This document shows positions 28,831 to 39,430 of a DNA stretch of 64,000 bases, in pieces. Under the pieces are notes generated by a model. That model saw nothing but the letters and a program-made list of their open reading frames with translations. It had not been told where the DNA came from and searched no databases. Source of the stretch: Acanthosepion esculentum (taxonomy: Eukaryota > Mollusca > Cephalopoda > Sepiida > Sepiidae); contig OZ038500.1 in assembly GCA_964036315.1 (NCBI GenBank), positions 56,953,745-57,017,744 on the forward strand, written 5' to 3'. The number at the start of each line of letters is the position of its first letter. Positions within the stretch are counted from its first letter, which is position 1. Made by a program: the position numbers and the translations under genes.

Positions 28831-30599
28831 AAGAATGAAAGAAAGTTGAGAAAAGAAGTACCCAAACAGTAACAAGAAAGAAAGGAAGTTGAGAAAAGGG
28901 CTACCCAAACTGTAACAAGAAAGAAATAAAGAAAAAAGTTGAGAAAAGAAGTACCCAAACAGTAACAAGGAAGAATGAAAGAAAGTTGAGAAAAGAAGTA
29001 CCCAAACAGTAACAAGAAAGAAAGAAAGTTGAGAAAAGGGGTACCCAAACAGTAACAAGAAAGAAATAAAGAAAAAAGTTGAGAAAAGAAGTACCCAAAC
29101 AGTAACAAGGAAGAATGAAAGAAAGTTGAGAAAAGTAGTACCCAAACAGTAACAAGAAAGAAAGAAAATTGAGAAAAGTGTTACCCAAACAGTAACAAGA
29201 ATGAAATAAAGAAAAACGTTGAGAAAAGAATTACCCAAACAGTAACAAGGAAGAAAGAAAGAAAGTTGAGAAAAGAAGTACCCAAACAGTAACAAGGAAG
29301 AATGAAAGAAAGTTGAGAAAAGAAGTACCCAAACAGTAACAAGAAAGAAAGAAAGTTGAGAAAAGGGGTACCCAAACAGCAACAAGAAAGAAATAAAGAA
29401 AGAAAGTTGAGAAAAGAAGTACCCAAACAGTAACAATGAAGAATGAAAGAAAGTTGAGAAAAGAAGTACCCAAACAGTAACAAGAAAGAAAGAAAGTTGA
29501 GAAAAGGGGTACCCAAACAGCAACAAGAAAGAAATAAAGAAAGAAAGTTGAGAAAAGAAGTACCCAAACAGTAACAAGGAAGAATGAAATAAAGTTGAGA
29601 AAAGAAGTACCCAAACAGTAACAAGAAAGAAATAAAGAAAAAAGTTGGGAAAAGAAGTACCCAAACAGTAACAAGGAAGAAAGAAAGAAAGTTGAGAAAA
29701 GAAGTACCCAAACAGTAACAAGGAAGAATGAAAGAAAGTTGAGAAAAAAAGTACCCAAACAGTAACAAGAAAGAAAAAAAGTTGAGAAAAGTAGTACCCA
29801 AACAGTAACAAGACAGAAATAAAGAAAAAAGTTGAGAAAAGAAGTACCCAAACATTAACAAGGAAGAATGAAAGAAAGTTGAGAAACGAAGTACCCAAAT
29901 AGTAACAAGAAAGAAAGAAAGTTGAGAAAAGGGGTACCCAAACAATAACAAGAAAGAAATAAAGAAAAAAGTTGAGAAAAGAAGTACCCAAACAGTAACA
30001 AGGGAGAATGAAAGAAAGTTGAGAAAAGAAGTACCCAAACAGTAACAAGAAAGAAAGAAAGTTGAGAAAAGGGGTACCCAAACAGTAACAAGAAAGAAAT
30101 AAAGAAAAAATTAGAGAAAAGAAGTACCCAAACAGTAACAAGGAAGAATGAAAGAAAGTTGAGAAAAGAAGTACCCAAACAGTAACAAGAAAGAAAGAAA
30201 GTTGAGAAAAGGGGTAACCAAACAGTAACAAGAAAGAAATAAAGAAAAAAGTTGAGAAAAGAATTACCCAAACAGTAAAAAGGAAGAAAGAAAGAAAGTT
30301 GAGAAAAGAAGTACCCAAACAGTAACAAGAAAGAATGAAAGATGAGAAAAGGGGTACCCAAACAGTAACAAGAAAGAAATAAAGAAAAAAGTTGAGAAAA
30401 GATGTACCCAAACAGTAACAAGGAAGAATGAAAGAAAGTTGAGAAAAGAAGTACCCAAACAGTAACAAGAAAGAAAGAAAGTTGAGAAAAGGGGTAACCA
30501 AACAGTAACAAGAAAGAAATAAAGAAAAAAGTTGAGAAAAGAATTACCCAAACAGTAAAAAGGAAGAAAGAAAGAAAGTTGAGAAAAGAAGTACCCAAA

Positions 30600-33500
30600 C
30601 AGTAACAAGAAAGAATGAAAGATGAGAAAACAAGTACCCAAATAGTAACAAGAATGAAAGAAAGTTGAGAAAAGAAGTACCCAAACAGTAACAAGAAAGG
30701 AAGAAAGTTGAGAAAAGAGGTACCCAAACAGTAACAAGAAAGAAAGAAAGAAAAAATTTGAGAAAAGAAGTACCCAAGCAGTAACAAGAAAGAAAGAAAG
30801 TTGAGAAAAGAAGTACCCAAACAGTAACAAGAAAAAAGAAAGAAAAAAGTTGAGAAAAGTAGTACCCAAATAGTAACATAAAAGAAATTTGAGAAAAGAA
30901 GTACCCAAATATTAACAAGAAAGAAAGAAAGAAAGAAAGTTGAGAAAAGAATTACCCAAACAGTAACAAGAAAGAAAGAAAGAAAAAAGTTGAGAAAAGT
31001 AGTACCCAAACAGTGACAAGAAAGAAAGTTGTGAAAAGAAGTACCAAAAAGTGACAAGAAAAAAGAGAGAAATAAAGAAAGAAAGTTGAGAAAAGAAGTA
31101 CCCAAATAGTAACAAGAAAGAAAGAAAGTTGAGAAAAGAAGTACCCAAATAGTAACAAGAAAGAAAGAAAGTTTAGAAAAGGGGTACCCAAACAGTAACA
31201 AGAAAGAAATAAAGAAAAATTTGAGAAAAGAAGTAACCAAACAGTAACAAGTAAGAATGAAAGAAAGTTGAGAAAAGAAGTACCCAAACAGTAACAAGGA
31301 AGAATGAAAGAAAGTTGAGAAAATAAGTACCCAAACAGTAACAAGGAAGAATGAAAGAAAGTTGAGAAAAGAAGTACCCAAACAGTAACAAGAAAGAAAG
31401 AAAGTTGAGAAAAGGGGTACCCAACAGTAACAAGAAAGAAATAAAGAAAAAAGTTGAGAAAAGAAGTACCCAAACAGTAACAAGTAAGAATGAAAGAAAG
31501 TTGAGAAAAGAAGTACCCAAACAGTAACAAGGAAGAATGAAAGAAAGTTGGGAAATGAAGTACCCAAATAGTAAAAAGAAAGAAAGAAATTTGAGAAAAG
31601 AAATACCCAAACAGTAACAAGAAAGAAATAAAGAAAAATTTGAGAAAAGTAGTACCCAAACAGTAACAAGTAAGAATGAAAGAAAGTTGAGAAAAGAAGA
31701 ACCCAAATAGTAACAAGAAAGAAAGAAAGTTGAGAAAAGGGGTACCCAAACAGTAACAAGAAAGAAATAAAGAAAAAAGTTGAGAAAAGAAGTACCCAAA
31801 CAGTAACAAGGAAGAATGAAAGTAAGTTGAGAAAAGAAGTACGCAAACAGTAACAAGAAAGAAAGAAAGTTGAGAAAAGGGGTACCCAAACAGTAACAAG
31901 AAAGAAATAAAGAAAAATTTGAGAAAAGTAGTACCCAAACAGTAACAAGTAAGAATGAAAGAAAGTTGAGAAAAGAAGAACCCAAATAGTAACAAGAAAG
32001 AAAGAAAGTTGAGAAAAGGGGTACCCAAACAGTAACAAGAAAGAAATAAAGAAAAAAGTTGAGAAAAGAAGTGCCCAAACAGTAACAAGGAAGAATGAAA
32101 GTAAGTTGAGAAAAGAAGTACCCAAACAGTAACAAGAAAGAAAGAAAGTTGAGAAAAGGGGTACCCAAACAGTAACAAGAAAGAAATAAAGAAATATGTT
32201 GAGAAAAGAAGTACCCAAACAGTAACAAGGAAGAATGAAAGAAAGTTGAGAAAAGAAGTACCCAAACAGTAACAAGAAAGAAAAGAAGTTGAGAAAAGGG
32301 GTACCCAAACAGTAACAAGAAAGAAATAAAAAAAAAGTTGAGAAAAGAAGTACCCAAACAGTAACAAGTAAGAATGAAAGAAAGTTGAGAAAAGAAGTAC
32401 CCAAACAGTAACAAGAAAGAAAGAAAGTTGAGAAAACGTGTACCCAAACAGTAACAAGAAGGAAATAAAGAAAAAAGTGGAGAAAAGGGGTACCCAAACA
32501 GTAACAAGAAAGAAATAAAGAAAAAAGTTGAGAAAAGAAGTACCCAAACAGTAACAAGGAAGAATGAAAGAAAGTTGAGAAAAGAAGTACCCAAACAGTA
32601 ACAAGAAAGAAAGAAATTTGAGAAAATGGGTACCCAAACAGTAACAAGAAAGAAATAAAGAAAAAAGTTGAGAAAAGAAGTACCCAAACAGTAACAAGGA
32701 AGAACGAAAGAAAGTTGATATACGTAGTACCCAAACAGTAACTAGAAAGAAAGAAAGTTGAGAAAAGGGGTACCCAAACAGTAACAAGAAAGAAATAAAG
32801 AAAAAAGTTGAGAAAAGAAGTACCCAAACAGTAACAAGTAAGAATGAAAGAAAGTTGAGAAAAGAAGTACCCAAAGAGTAACAAGGAAGAATGAAAGAAA
32901 GTTGATTAATGAAGTACCCAAATAGGAAAAGGAAAGAACGAAATTTGAGAAAAGGGGTACCCAAACAGTAACAAGAAAGAAATAAAGAAAAAAGTTGAGA
33001 AAAGTAGTACCCAAACAGTAACAAGTAAGAATGAAAGAAAGTTGGGAAAAGAAGTACCCAAACAGTAACAAGGAAGCATGAAAGAAAGTTGAGAAAAGAA
33101 GTACCCAAATTGTAATAAGAAAGAAAGAAAGTTGAGAAAAGGGGTACCCAAACAGTAACAAGAAAGAAATAAAGGAAAAAGTTGAGAAAAGAAGTACCCA
33201 AACAGTAACAAGGAAGAATGAAAGAAAGTTGAGAAAAGAAGTACCCAAACAGTAACAAGAAAGAAAGAAAGTTGAGAAAAGGGGTACCCAAACAGTAACA
33301 AGAAAAAAATAAAGAAAAAAGTTAAGAAAAGATGTACCCAAACAGTAACACGGAAGAATGAAAGAAAGTTGAGAAAAGAATTACCCAAACAGTAACAAGA
33401 AAGAAAGAAAGTTGAGAAAAGTGTTACCCAAACAGTAACAAGAAAGAAATAAAGAAAAATTTGAGAAAAGAAGTACCCAAACAGTAACAAGGAAGAATGA

Positions 33501-34190
33501 AAGAAAGTTGAGAAAAGAATTACCCAAACAGTAACAAGAAAGAAATAAAGAAAAAAGTTGAGAAAAGAAGTACCCAAACAGTAACAAGGAAGAATGAAAG
33601 AAAGTTGAGAAAAGAAGTACCCAAACAGTAACAAGAAAGAAAGAAAATTGAGAAAAGTGTTACCCAAACAGTAACAAGAATGAAATAAAGAAAAAAGTTG
33701 AGAAAAGAATTACCCAAACAGTAACAAGGAAGAAAGAAAGAAAGTTGAGAAAAGAAGTACCCAAACAGTAACAAGGAAGAATGAAAGAAAGTTGAGAAAA
33801 GAAGTACCCAAACAGTAACAAGAAAGAAAGAAAGTTGAGAAAAGAAGTACCCAAACAGTAACAAGGAAGAATGAAAGAAAGTTGAGAAAAGAAGTACCCA
33901 AACAGTAACAAGAAAGAAAGAAAGTTGAGAAAAGAATTACCCAAACAGTAACAAGAAAGAAAGAAAGAAAAAAGTTGAGAAAAGTAGTACCCAAACAGTG
34001 ACAAGAAAGAAAGTTGTGAAAAGAAGTACCAAAAAGTGACAAGAAAAAAGAGAGAAATAAAGAAAGAAAGTTGAGAAAAGAAGTACCAAATAGTAACAAG
34101 AAAGAAAGAAAGAAAGTTGAGAAAAGAAGTACCCAAACAGTAACAAGAAAGAAAGTTGAGAAAAGTCCGCAAGCAGTAACAAGATAGAGA
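30600..34190. repeat. Degenerate right edge of the satellite array
   Basis: Here the trimer order becomes irregular, short-linker monomers dominate, and truncated monomers appear, such as CAGTGACAAGAAAGAAAG and GTACCAAAAAGTGACAAG. A stretch of about 125 bp with these variants occurs at 30,989 and again at 33,974, an offset of 2,985 bp. The last recognisable core ends at about 34,183. Loss of order toward an edge is what unequal exchange predicts, because edge copies are homogenised least. Confidence 0.8.
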
Positions 34191-34440
34191 GAAAAAAGAA
34201 TTAATGCATAGGAATTATAAATGTTGAAAGTGATGTGAAAAAGAAGCAAAATGGATGAAAGAAAAAATGAAAACAATGAGATTATAAGAAATGATGAAAG
34301 AAAGATACGACATTAGAGGAGAAAGAAGGAAAGAAATGGAAAAGTAAAGAGAAGGGATTATAAAAGTAGAAAGAGATGCTGTGAAAAAGAATGAAAGATG
34401 AAAAAGAAAGCAAAGAAATGATAAATGTAGAAACATTTAC
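34190..34440. other. A/G-rich flank of the satellite
   Basis: Purine-rich sequence with scattered GAAAGAAA and ATGAAAGAAAG strings but no regular period and no GTACCC core. It may be decayed satellite or the simple sequence from which the array grew. No gene is visible. Confidence 0.6.
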
Positions 34441-34519
34441 ATTTGGGCACGCATCGAGCAGATATGAAGGTACGTGAGAAAACCATGGAAAATTGTAGTT
34501 TAAAAACAGTAAAATCGAC

Positions 34520-34640
34520 CTTGCTAACCGGAACGCTCGTCTGTGGCGAAATCGGTAAATGCACGTTCGGCTATATGACGGTTCCGTATAGAATACGGGT
34601 TCGATTCGTGTCGAAGGACGCATATTTTCTATGACAATTT
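34520..34640 (+). repeat. tRNA-like SINE fragment
   Basis: TGGCGAAATCGG at about 34,538 resembles a pol III A box, and GGGTTCGATTCG about 60 bp later resembles a B box. Folding as a tRNA fails: the T stem has mismatches, the acceptor arms do not pair well and there is no U33. I read it as a tRNA-derived SINE head rather than a working tRNA gene. Confidence 0.5.
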
Positions 34641-34775
34641 CTCAGACATTCAGGCCGGTAAATGTCGTTAATACTGTTTATTATAAACAAAGCATTTACT
34701 TAAATATTTGTATCTATAAAAAAATGTATGAACATAAAAATGTCTTAAAATAATTGTCGAACTTTGTCCATTTCA

Positions 34776-34777
<2 letters not shown>

Positions 34778-34826
<49 letters not shown>
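34778..34826. repeat. (TA)n microsatellite
   Basis: About 24 uninterrupted TA dinucleotides. Confidence 0.98.
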
Positions 34827-34829
<3 letters not shown>

Positions 34830-34832
<3 letters not shown>

Positions 34833-35562
34833 AGAAAGATAAATGCAAATAGCCATTTAAATATGGTCAAATTGTAAAAGGAACATATATATTAATGGGG
34901 TCGGTTAATCACGATATAATGGGTGAGCTATGAAGAAAGGAATATTCAGCCATTTTTCATTCTCCCATTAAGGACATTATTATATCCATGATATAATATA
35001 CCTTATTTCACAGACGGAACGGAATAGGTGAAAGAAAAAAAAATGCGCGAAATTATATATACATAGTCACAGTTTTCCCACGCAGAGAAACTATAAGAAA
35101 TGTCCACACAAGCAGTGTGAAAAGGAGAAGAAAAGTTAACGTCTTACTTGTAATAATTCCAAGCAGGAATCAGAGTTGCCGGAGATTCTTCTGTGTTTCT
35201 GGAGAAGTCATATTTAGAATTTCAAATTCGAGCGGGCCGGATTCATCTGCTATGAACCTAGCGAAGATATATATTTCTCAGATAGAACACAGAGTCATAT
35301 TTTTTTTCCAAAATGAGGATTTGCGAATCGGAGATATTTTCTATATCTGGTGAAAATATATTCACCAATGGAAACGGTGCCATTGGCTTATAAGATGCAC
35401 CACGTGTCAGCCGCTTGGCTCGGGCAGAACGAACAACTGGTGTTCATGACTCTAGGCAGTTAACTGATGATCGGACCACTTTCGTCACTGTATCTAAAGT
35501 TGATAGATAGATAGACACTCAGATAGAGAAAGAGAGAAAGAGAGGTGAACAGACTGAAATAG

Positions 35563-35593
<31 letters not shown>

Positions 35594-36115
35594 GAAATTT
35601 TACCAAATAATGAGAAAAGTAATTAATAGAATGATAAACTCATTGAAATTTCCAACAAAATACAAAAGAAACGGTACTGCAGAGAATGAGATAGGACGCT
35701 CGAAATGACCTTTCACCTCTTGGGACTTCATCACCTTTCATGCAATTCCCCAACATTTAGTGTTCTTATCAACAATAACAAAAGTCATCTGAATGATGAA
35801 GGTGTTATATTTTAATCATAAAAATAACTCATGGTGAAAAAGACGACCGTTTTTTCACCCATTTCGGCACCATTATTATTTCATTGGTATCACAAGAAAT
35901 TTTGGCACCCTGATATTCTTTTTTTACTTGCATTAACTTATCATTTTCATTTACTCTGAATTTCTTATTCTCTCTGGAAATAAGTAATTCCATTTGAAAT
36001 TCATTCACTCGCCATCATATATTCTTGAATGATAAACAAAGAAAGCAAAGGAAAATTATTTGGGTGCATTTCTTGGTATGTGTTATTTTGGGAGTACACA
36101 TTGGCTTTCGTTACT
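34830..36115. other. Unassigned AT-rich stretch with GATA repeats
   Basis: I see no recognisable gene or transposon here. The longest + reading frame (78 codons from 35,117) matches nothing I know. The stretch holds a GATA/GA-rich patch at about 35,503-35,594, with about eight consecutive GATA units from 35,560. The rest is unique-looking sequence. Confidence 0.6.
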
Positions 36116-36119
36116 GTCA

Positions 36120-36578
36120 TTTCTTTTTCTTTTTATAAAAATTCTTTCTGTTCCCTTTTCCCTTTCTTTTTTCTTTCTTTTTTAATCTTAACTACTTTTC
36201 ATTCTTCTTTTATTTGTTTCTGTCTTAACTGCTTTTCTTGTTCGTATCCTCTGTCAGTTTTCTTTCATGTGTTTTCTCTCATCTTTCTTTTTGTTTTTTA
36301 TTGTTTGTTTCATTACCTTAGCTACAAGTTTTCTCTATTTTGGATTTGTTTCTTCCTTTTGTCAACCGCCTTGTACTGTTTATTCTTTCTTTCTCTTTTC
36401 TTTATTTGTTTCGGTTTTAAAAATATTTCTTTCTTTCTTTCTTTTAAGTTATTAACATTTCTTTTTTATTCCTTTTCTGTTGTTGTCATGTCTTTCATTC
36501 TTTCTTTCTTTATTTATTTCTGTTCCATTATTACCATTTCCATTGTTATTATTTCTTTCTTTTTTATTCTTTCTTTTC

Positions 36579-36612
<34 letters not shown>

Positions 36613-36905
36613 GTTCCATTATTACCATTTCTATTGTTATTATATCTTTCTTTTTTATTCTTTCTTTTCCTTTGTTATCATTTCTTTCTTTCTTTCTTTC
36701 TTTCTTTCTTTTATGTTATTAACATTTCTTTCTTTCTTTTTTATTCCTTTTCTGTTGTTGCCATTTCTTTCTTTCTTTCTTTCTTTTTTCTTTCTTTCTT
36801 TCTTCTTTCTTTCTTTCTTTCTTTCTTCTTTCTTTCTTTCTTTCTTTTATGTTATTAACATTTCTTTCTTTCTTTTTATTCCTTTTCTGTTGTTGCCATT
36901 TCTTA

Positions 36906-36951
<46 letters not shown>

Positions 36952-37440
36952 GTTCCATTATTACCATTTCCATTGTTATTATTTCTTTCTTTTTCATTCT
37001 TTCTTTTCCTTTGTTATCATTTCTTTCTTTCTTTCTTTCTTTCTTTCTTAACATTTCTCTTTCTTTTTCATTTCTTTCTTAATCATAATTACCTTTCACT
37101 TTTTTTTTTATTATTTCCTTCTGTTTTTTCTCAACAGCTTTTCTTTTTTTGTCGTCTATTTCTTCCTTTTTTATTTATTTGTTTGTGTTATAAATATTTT
37201 CCTCCTTTCTTTCTTTCTGTCTTTCTGTCTTTCTTTCCCTTTGAACTTTCAATGTTTCTCTTTTTGGATTTCTTTCTTTCTTTTGTCAAACGCTTTTCTT
37301 TTTGTATCCTCTGTTTGTTTTTTTATTTGTTTCGGTTTTAAAACGACTCTTTTTGTTCATTTGTTTCTATTTTAATTTACATTTTCTAACTTTTTCTTTT
37401 TTTTATTTTCTGTTATTAGATTTTCTTTATTTCTTTTTTT
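36120..37440. repeat. CTTT-rich block with embedded longer repeats
   Basis: The + strand is strongly pyrimidine-rich, mostly CTTT tetranucleotides. Two other strings are embedded repeatedly: TTCCATTATTACCATTTC at about 36,522, 36,612 and 36,951, and TCTGTTGTTGCCATTTCTT near 36,755 and 36,888 with a diverged copy near 36,476. Blocks with GTTATTAACATTTCTTTC precede these at 36,443, 36,714 and 36,848. The longest open frame (340 codons from 36,029) is low-complexity F/S/L and is not a gene. The purine strand here is the minus strand, opposite to the satellite. Confidence 0.85.
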
Positions 37441-37984
37441 ATCTTTAACGTTACTATATGCAAACAAACCGAGAAAAAAAAACTATTCCTTCAGAAGTAA
37501 CGTATTTTTTTTCAGCAAATGTCCGCAATGACTGCTTGTGTCAATAGCTTTAATAAACCTACGAGTTACCTTTCCAAGGAATATAGAATTGTTTTATTTC
37601 TGCTTTGCTTATATATGCTTCTAAATGCGACTGTTTTGGTGCGTGTGCGCCTTTTTTTAATTACGTATTTTTCAAAGACCTTTGCTTTTCTTTATGTGAA
37701 CTGAAGGAATCTATCTATGCTGTTATTCTTACTTAAATACGTCTTTCTCGGCATCATTACGCCTGACCTTAAAGAATTAAGACAATAACATAAATTAGTC
37801 AACAACCTATGAAAGGCCGTTACTGTAATGACTCTAGCAAAATATAAATCTTGCTACTTTTGACAGAATAAAAAAACCCAAATAAATGACGCAGTTAAAC
37901 TCTGTATGAGTTTCTGAGTAGTTTTAGATTTGACGCATTTCAAATTTTATGTGTCGTATCCATTCAGAAATAACATGTATAGTA
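37441..37984. other. Unassigned stretch
   Basis: AT-rich sequence in which I see no gene, no tandem repeat and no transposon end. Confidence 0.5.
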
Positions 37985-38905
37985 TCTATTCTTTTTATCT
38001 CTAATTGTAATTAGCCGTTTCCTCATATGGAAACATTCGGTATTCATCGAGCAGCCATTGCCAGTGTGGGTTGAAATTTATAAAATTTATCGCCTAAAAC
38101 CATTTTTCAGGAAAGTAGGTTTGTCAAGTCCACTAATTATACCTACGGTAGGTTCTACTAAGGCCGCCCAGATACGTTACAACACGTTTGTTGAATAATC
38201 GGTTATCACAGAGTTATCTACTCTTGTTCTGTCCTTCTCTTCTTCTGTGCGCCATGTTCATTCAGGGCGTGGGCGATCAAAGCTCTCCATAACTTCCTAT
38301 CAGTTCTGCTCCTTCTGCAATGTTTTCCCCTTTTCCAAGCCCCCCTTCGCCCGTTCCGCCATCCATTCACACAAGCTGATCAGATAACCGGCTCGCTGCC
38401 TTCTCGATTTCTCTTGCTCTCGATATGCCCTGTGAGTATTAAGTTTTACAAACCCCCTGTCCTCATTATGCACCCAAGACATGATTCTGAGAATAAGTGT
38501 TTTTTTGGTGCCATTTTCTTTATCAACTCCTCGTTACTTACTCGATCCACCCATGGAGTTCTCAGTATCCTTCTGTAGAACTACACATCTGTTGCCTTCG
38601 GTTTCCTCTTCGTCTGTGTGGTGATTGTACAACATTCATTATCATATAAGATGACTGGCATCACATACCAATTCAGAAGTGTTTTTATTTGTTTCTAATA
38701 AAATTTTTCCATTTCTTAGTACTTTGCTTAGCTTTTGGAAAGCATATTTCACTAATCCAATGTCTTTGCGTTACGGTGTCGCATTTTCTATCCTCTATTA
38801 AAACAATTCCCACTTCGGTACTTGTTTGGTGTTCATATCTCCAATTCGTAATCCGCATCATAGCTTTTTTCTCTTGCTGACAAGCATACGTTTGAACTTC
38901 TTGCA
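37985..38905 (-). mobile_element. RTE-like LINE, 3' fragment with reverse-transcriptase C-terminus
   Basis: Read on the minus strand, this is the 3' part of a non-LTR retrotransposon. From 38,900 downward, degenerate frames give IEDRKCDTV, then FPKAKQSTKKWKNFIRNK. The latter corresponds to the post-RT segment seen more fully at 60.8-61.5 kb as DAFQNISKVLRNRKILLETK. At 38,482-38,300 an open frame holds RRQRAGYLISLCEWMAERAK, the basic C-terminal motif, followed by RKLWRA near 38,300. The remaining 300 bp are 3' UTR shared with 50,050-50,260, including the string AGCCGTTTCCT. Several frameshifts and stops are present and the 5' part is missing, so it is a dead, truncated insertion. RTE-type is my reading from the LWRAMIA and WMAER motifs; the clade is not certain. 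Confidence 0.8.
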
Positions 38906-39430
38906 ATTAGTTGTTAGTACTCTTTTTTTTTTTTGCATTCTTCTGCAACCAATCCTGGGTATGATGATAAACTACATCCGGCAGCAAGGCCTCTAACCGA
39001 AAGATTAAAGGTTTTGAAGAGCGTGGAACCACCTCTTAATTCCTGTTGTTCAGGTTCACCTTAACTCGGGGTGGTAGCACCTGATAGTATCCTATCTATT
39101 GGTAAATAATGAACCTAAAAACAAAAACAAAACACTATGAAAATATAAAATACATTTTTATAGTAAAAATATCAGCAATACATTTTCATTTAAAAAAGAC
39201 CAACAATATTTACTTATAGTAAAATGACCAACAATATATTTTGTATGTGGTTGAAGGCATACAATTGTCTTTAAAATATTTAAATACACATAGAGGTTGA
39301 TATTCCACTAAACAAAATCAAATACTCAATCAACCAACCAAACAAACCAACATAAAAGAAATCTTTCAGGACATGAATTCATATAATATGTTACAATTTT
39401 CTTAAATCGAACTGCATTCCAGAATATAAC
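38906..39430. other. Unassigned stretch with a possible interspersed repeat
   Basis: The minus strand of 38,920-39,060 carries TTTATCATCATACCCAGGA, also found at 43,702, and GAGGTGGTTCCA, also found at 50,791. This suggests a repeat, perhaps the 5' part of the RTE-like LINE. The remainder to 39,430 is AT-rich and I see no gene. Confidence 0.4.

Larger units (their letters stand above)
1..34190. repeat. Giant satellite array with 140-bp trimeric higher-order unit
   Basis: One continuous tandem array, cut by the left window edge, so its real length exceeds 34 kb. Each monomer has a 32-bp core that begins GTTGAGAAAAG, carries GTACCC and ends AAACAGTAACAAG. A purine-rich linker follows. Three linkers alternate in order: GAAGAATGAAAGAAA (47-bp monomer), AAAGAAAGAAA (43-bp monomer) and AAAGAAATAAAGAAAAAA (50-bp monomer). 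They sum to 140 bp, or roughly 240 trimers here. The 50-bp type usually carries GGGGTACCC where the others carry GAAGTACCC, so a KpnI site (GGTACC) recurs about once per trimer. By counting the consensus, about 79% of + strand bases are purines. I see no gene in the array. The minus strand is open for kilobases in all three frames only because the + consensus lacks TTA, CTA and TCA. I do not recognise the family. The array could be pericentromeric, subtelomeric or interstitial; the window does not decide. Confidence 0.95.

Noticed and set aside
77..34182. Dozens of minus-strand reading frames, up to about 1,043 codons, with LLLFGYFFSQLSF / VTVWVLLFSTFF repeats
   Set aside because: They are produced by a satellite whose + strand lacks TTA, CTA and TCA. 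The same peptides appear in all three frames, the period is not a multiple of three, and frames end wherever a random variant creates a stop. No initiation or splice context was seen.
1..34190. CRISPR-like regular repeat
   Set aside because: The spacers are themselves repeats (three linker types), the context is eukaryotic, and there are no cas genes.
34527..34625. Functional tRNA gene
   Set aside because: A/B boxes are present, but the acceptor and T stems mispair and no proper anticodon loop forms.
36029..37051. 340-codon + reading frame
   Set aside because: It consists of F/S/L runs from CTTT repeats, and alternative frames are equally open.
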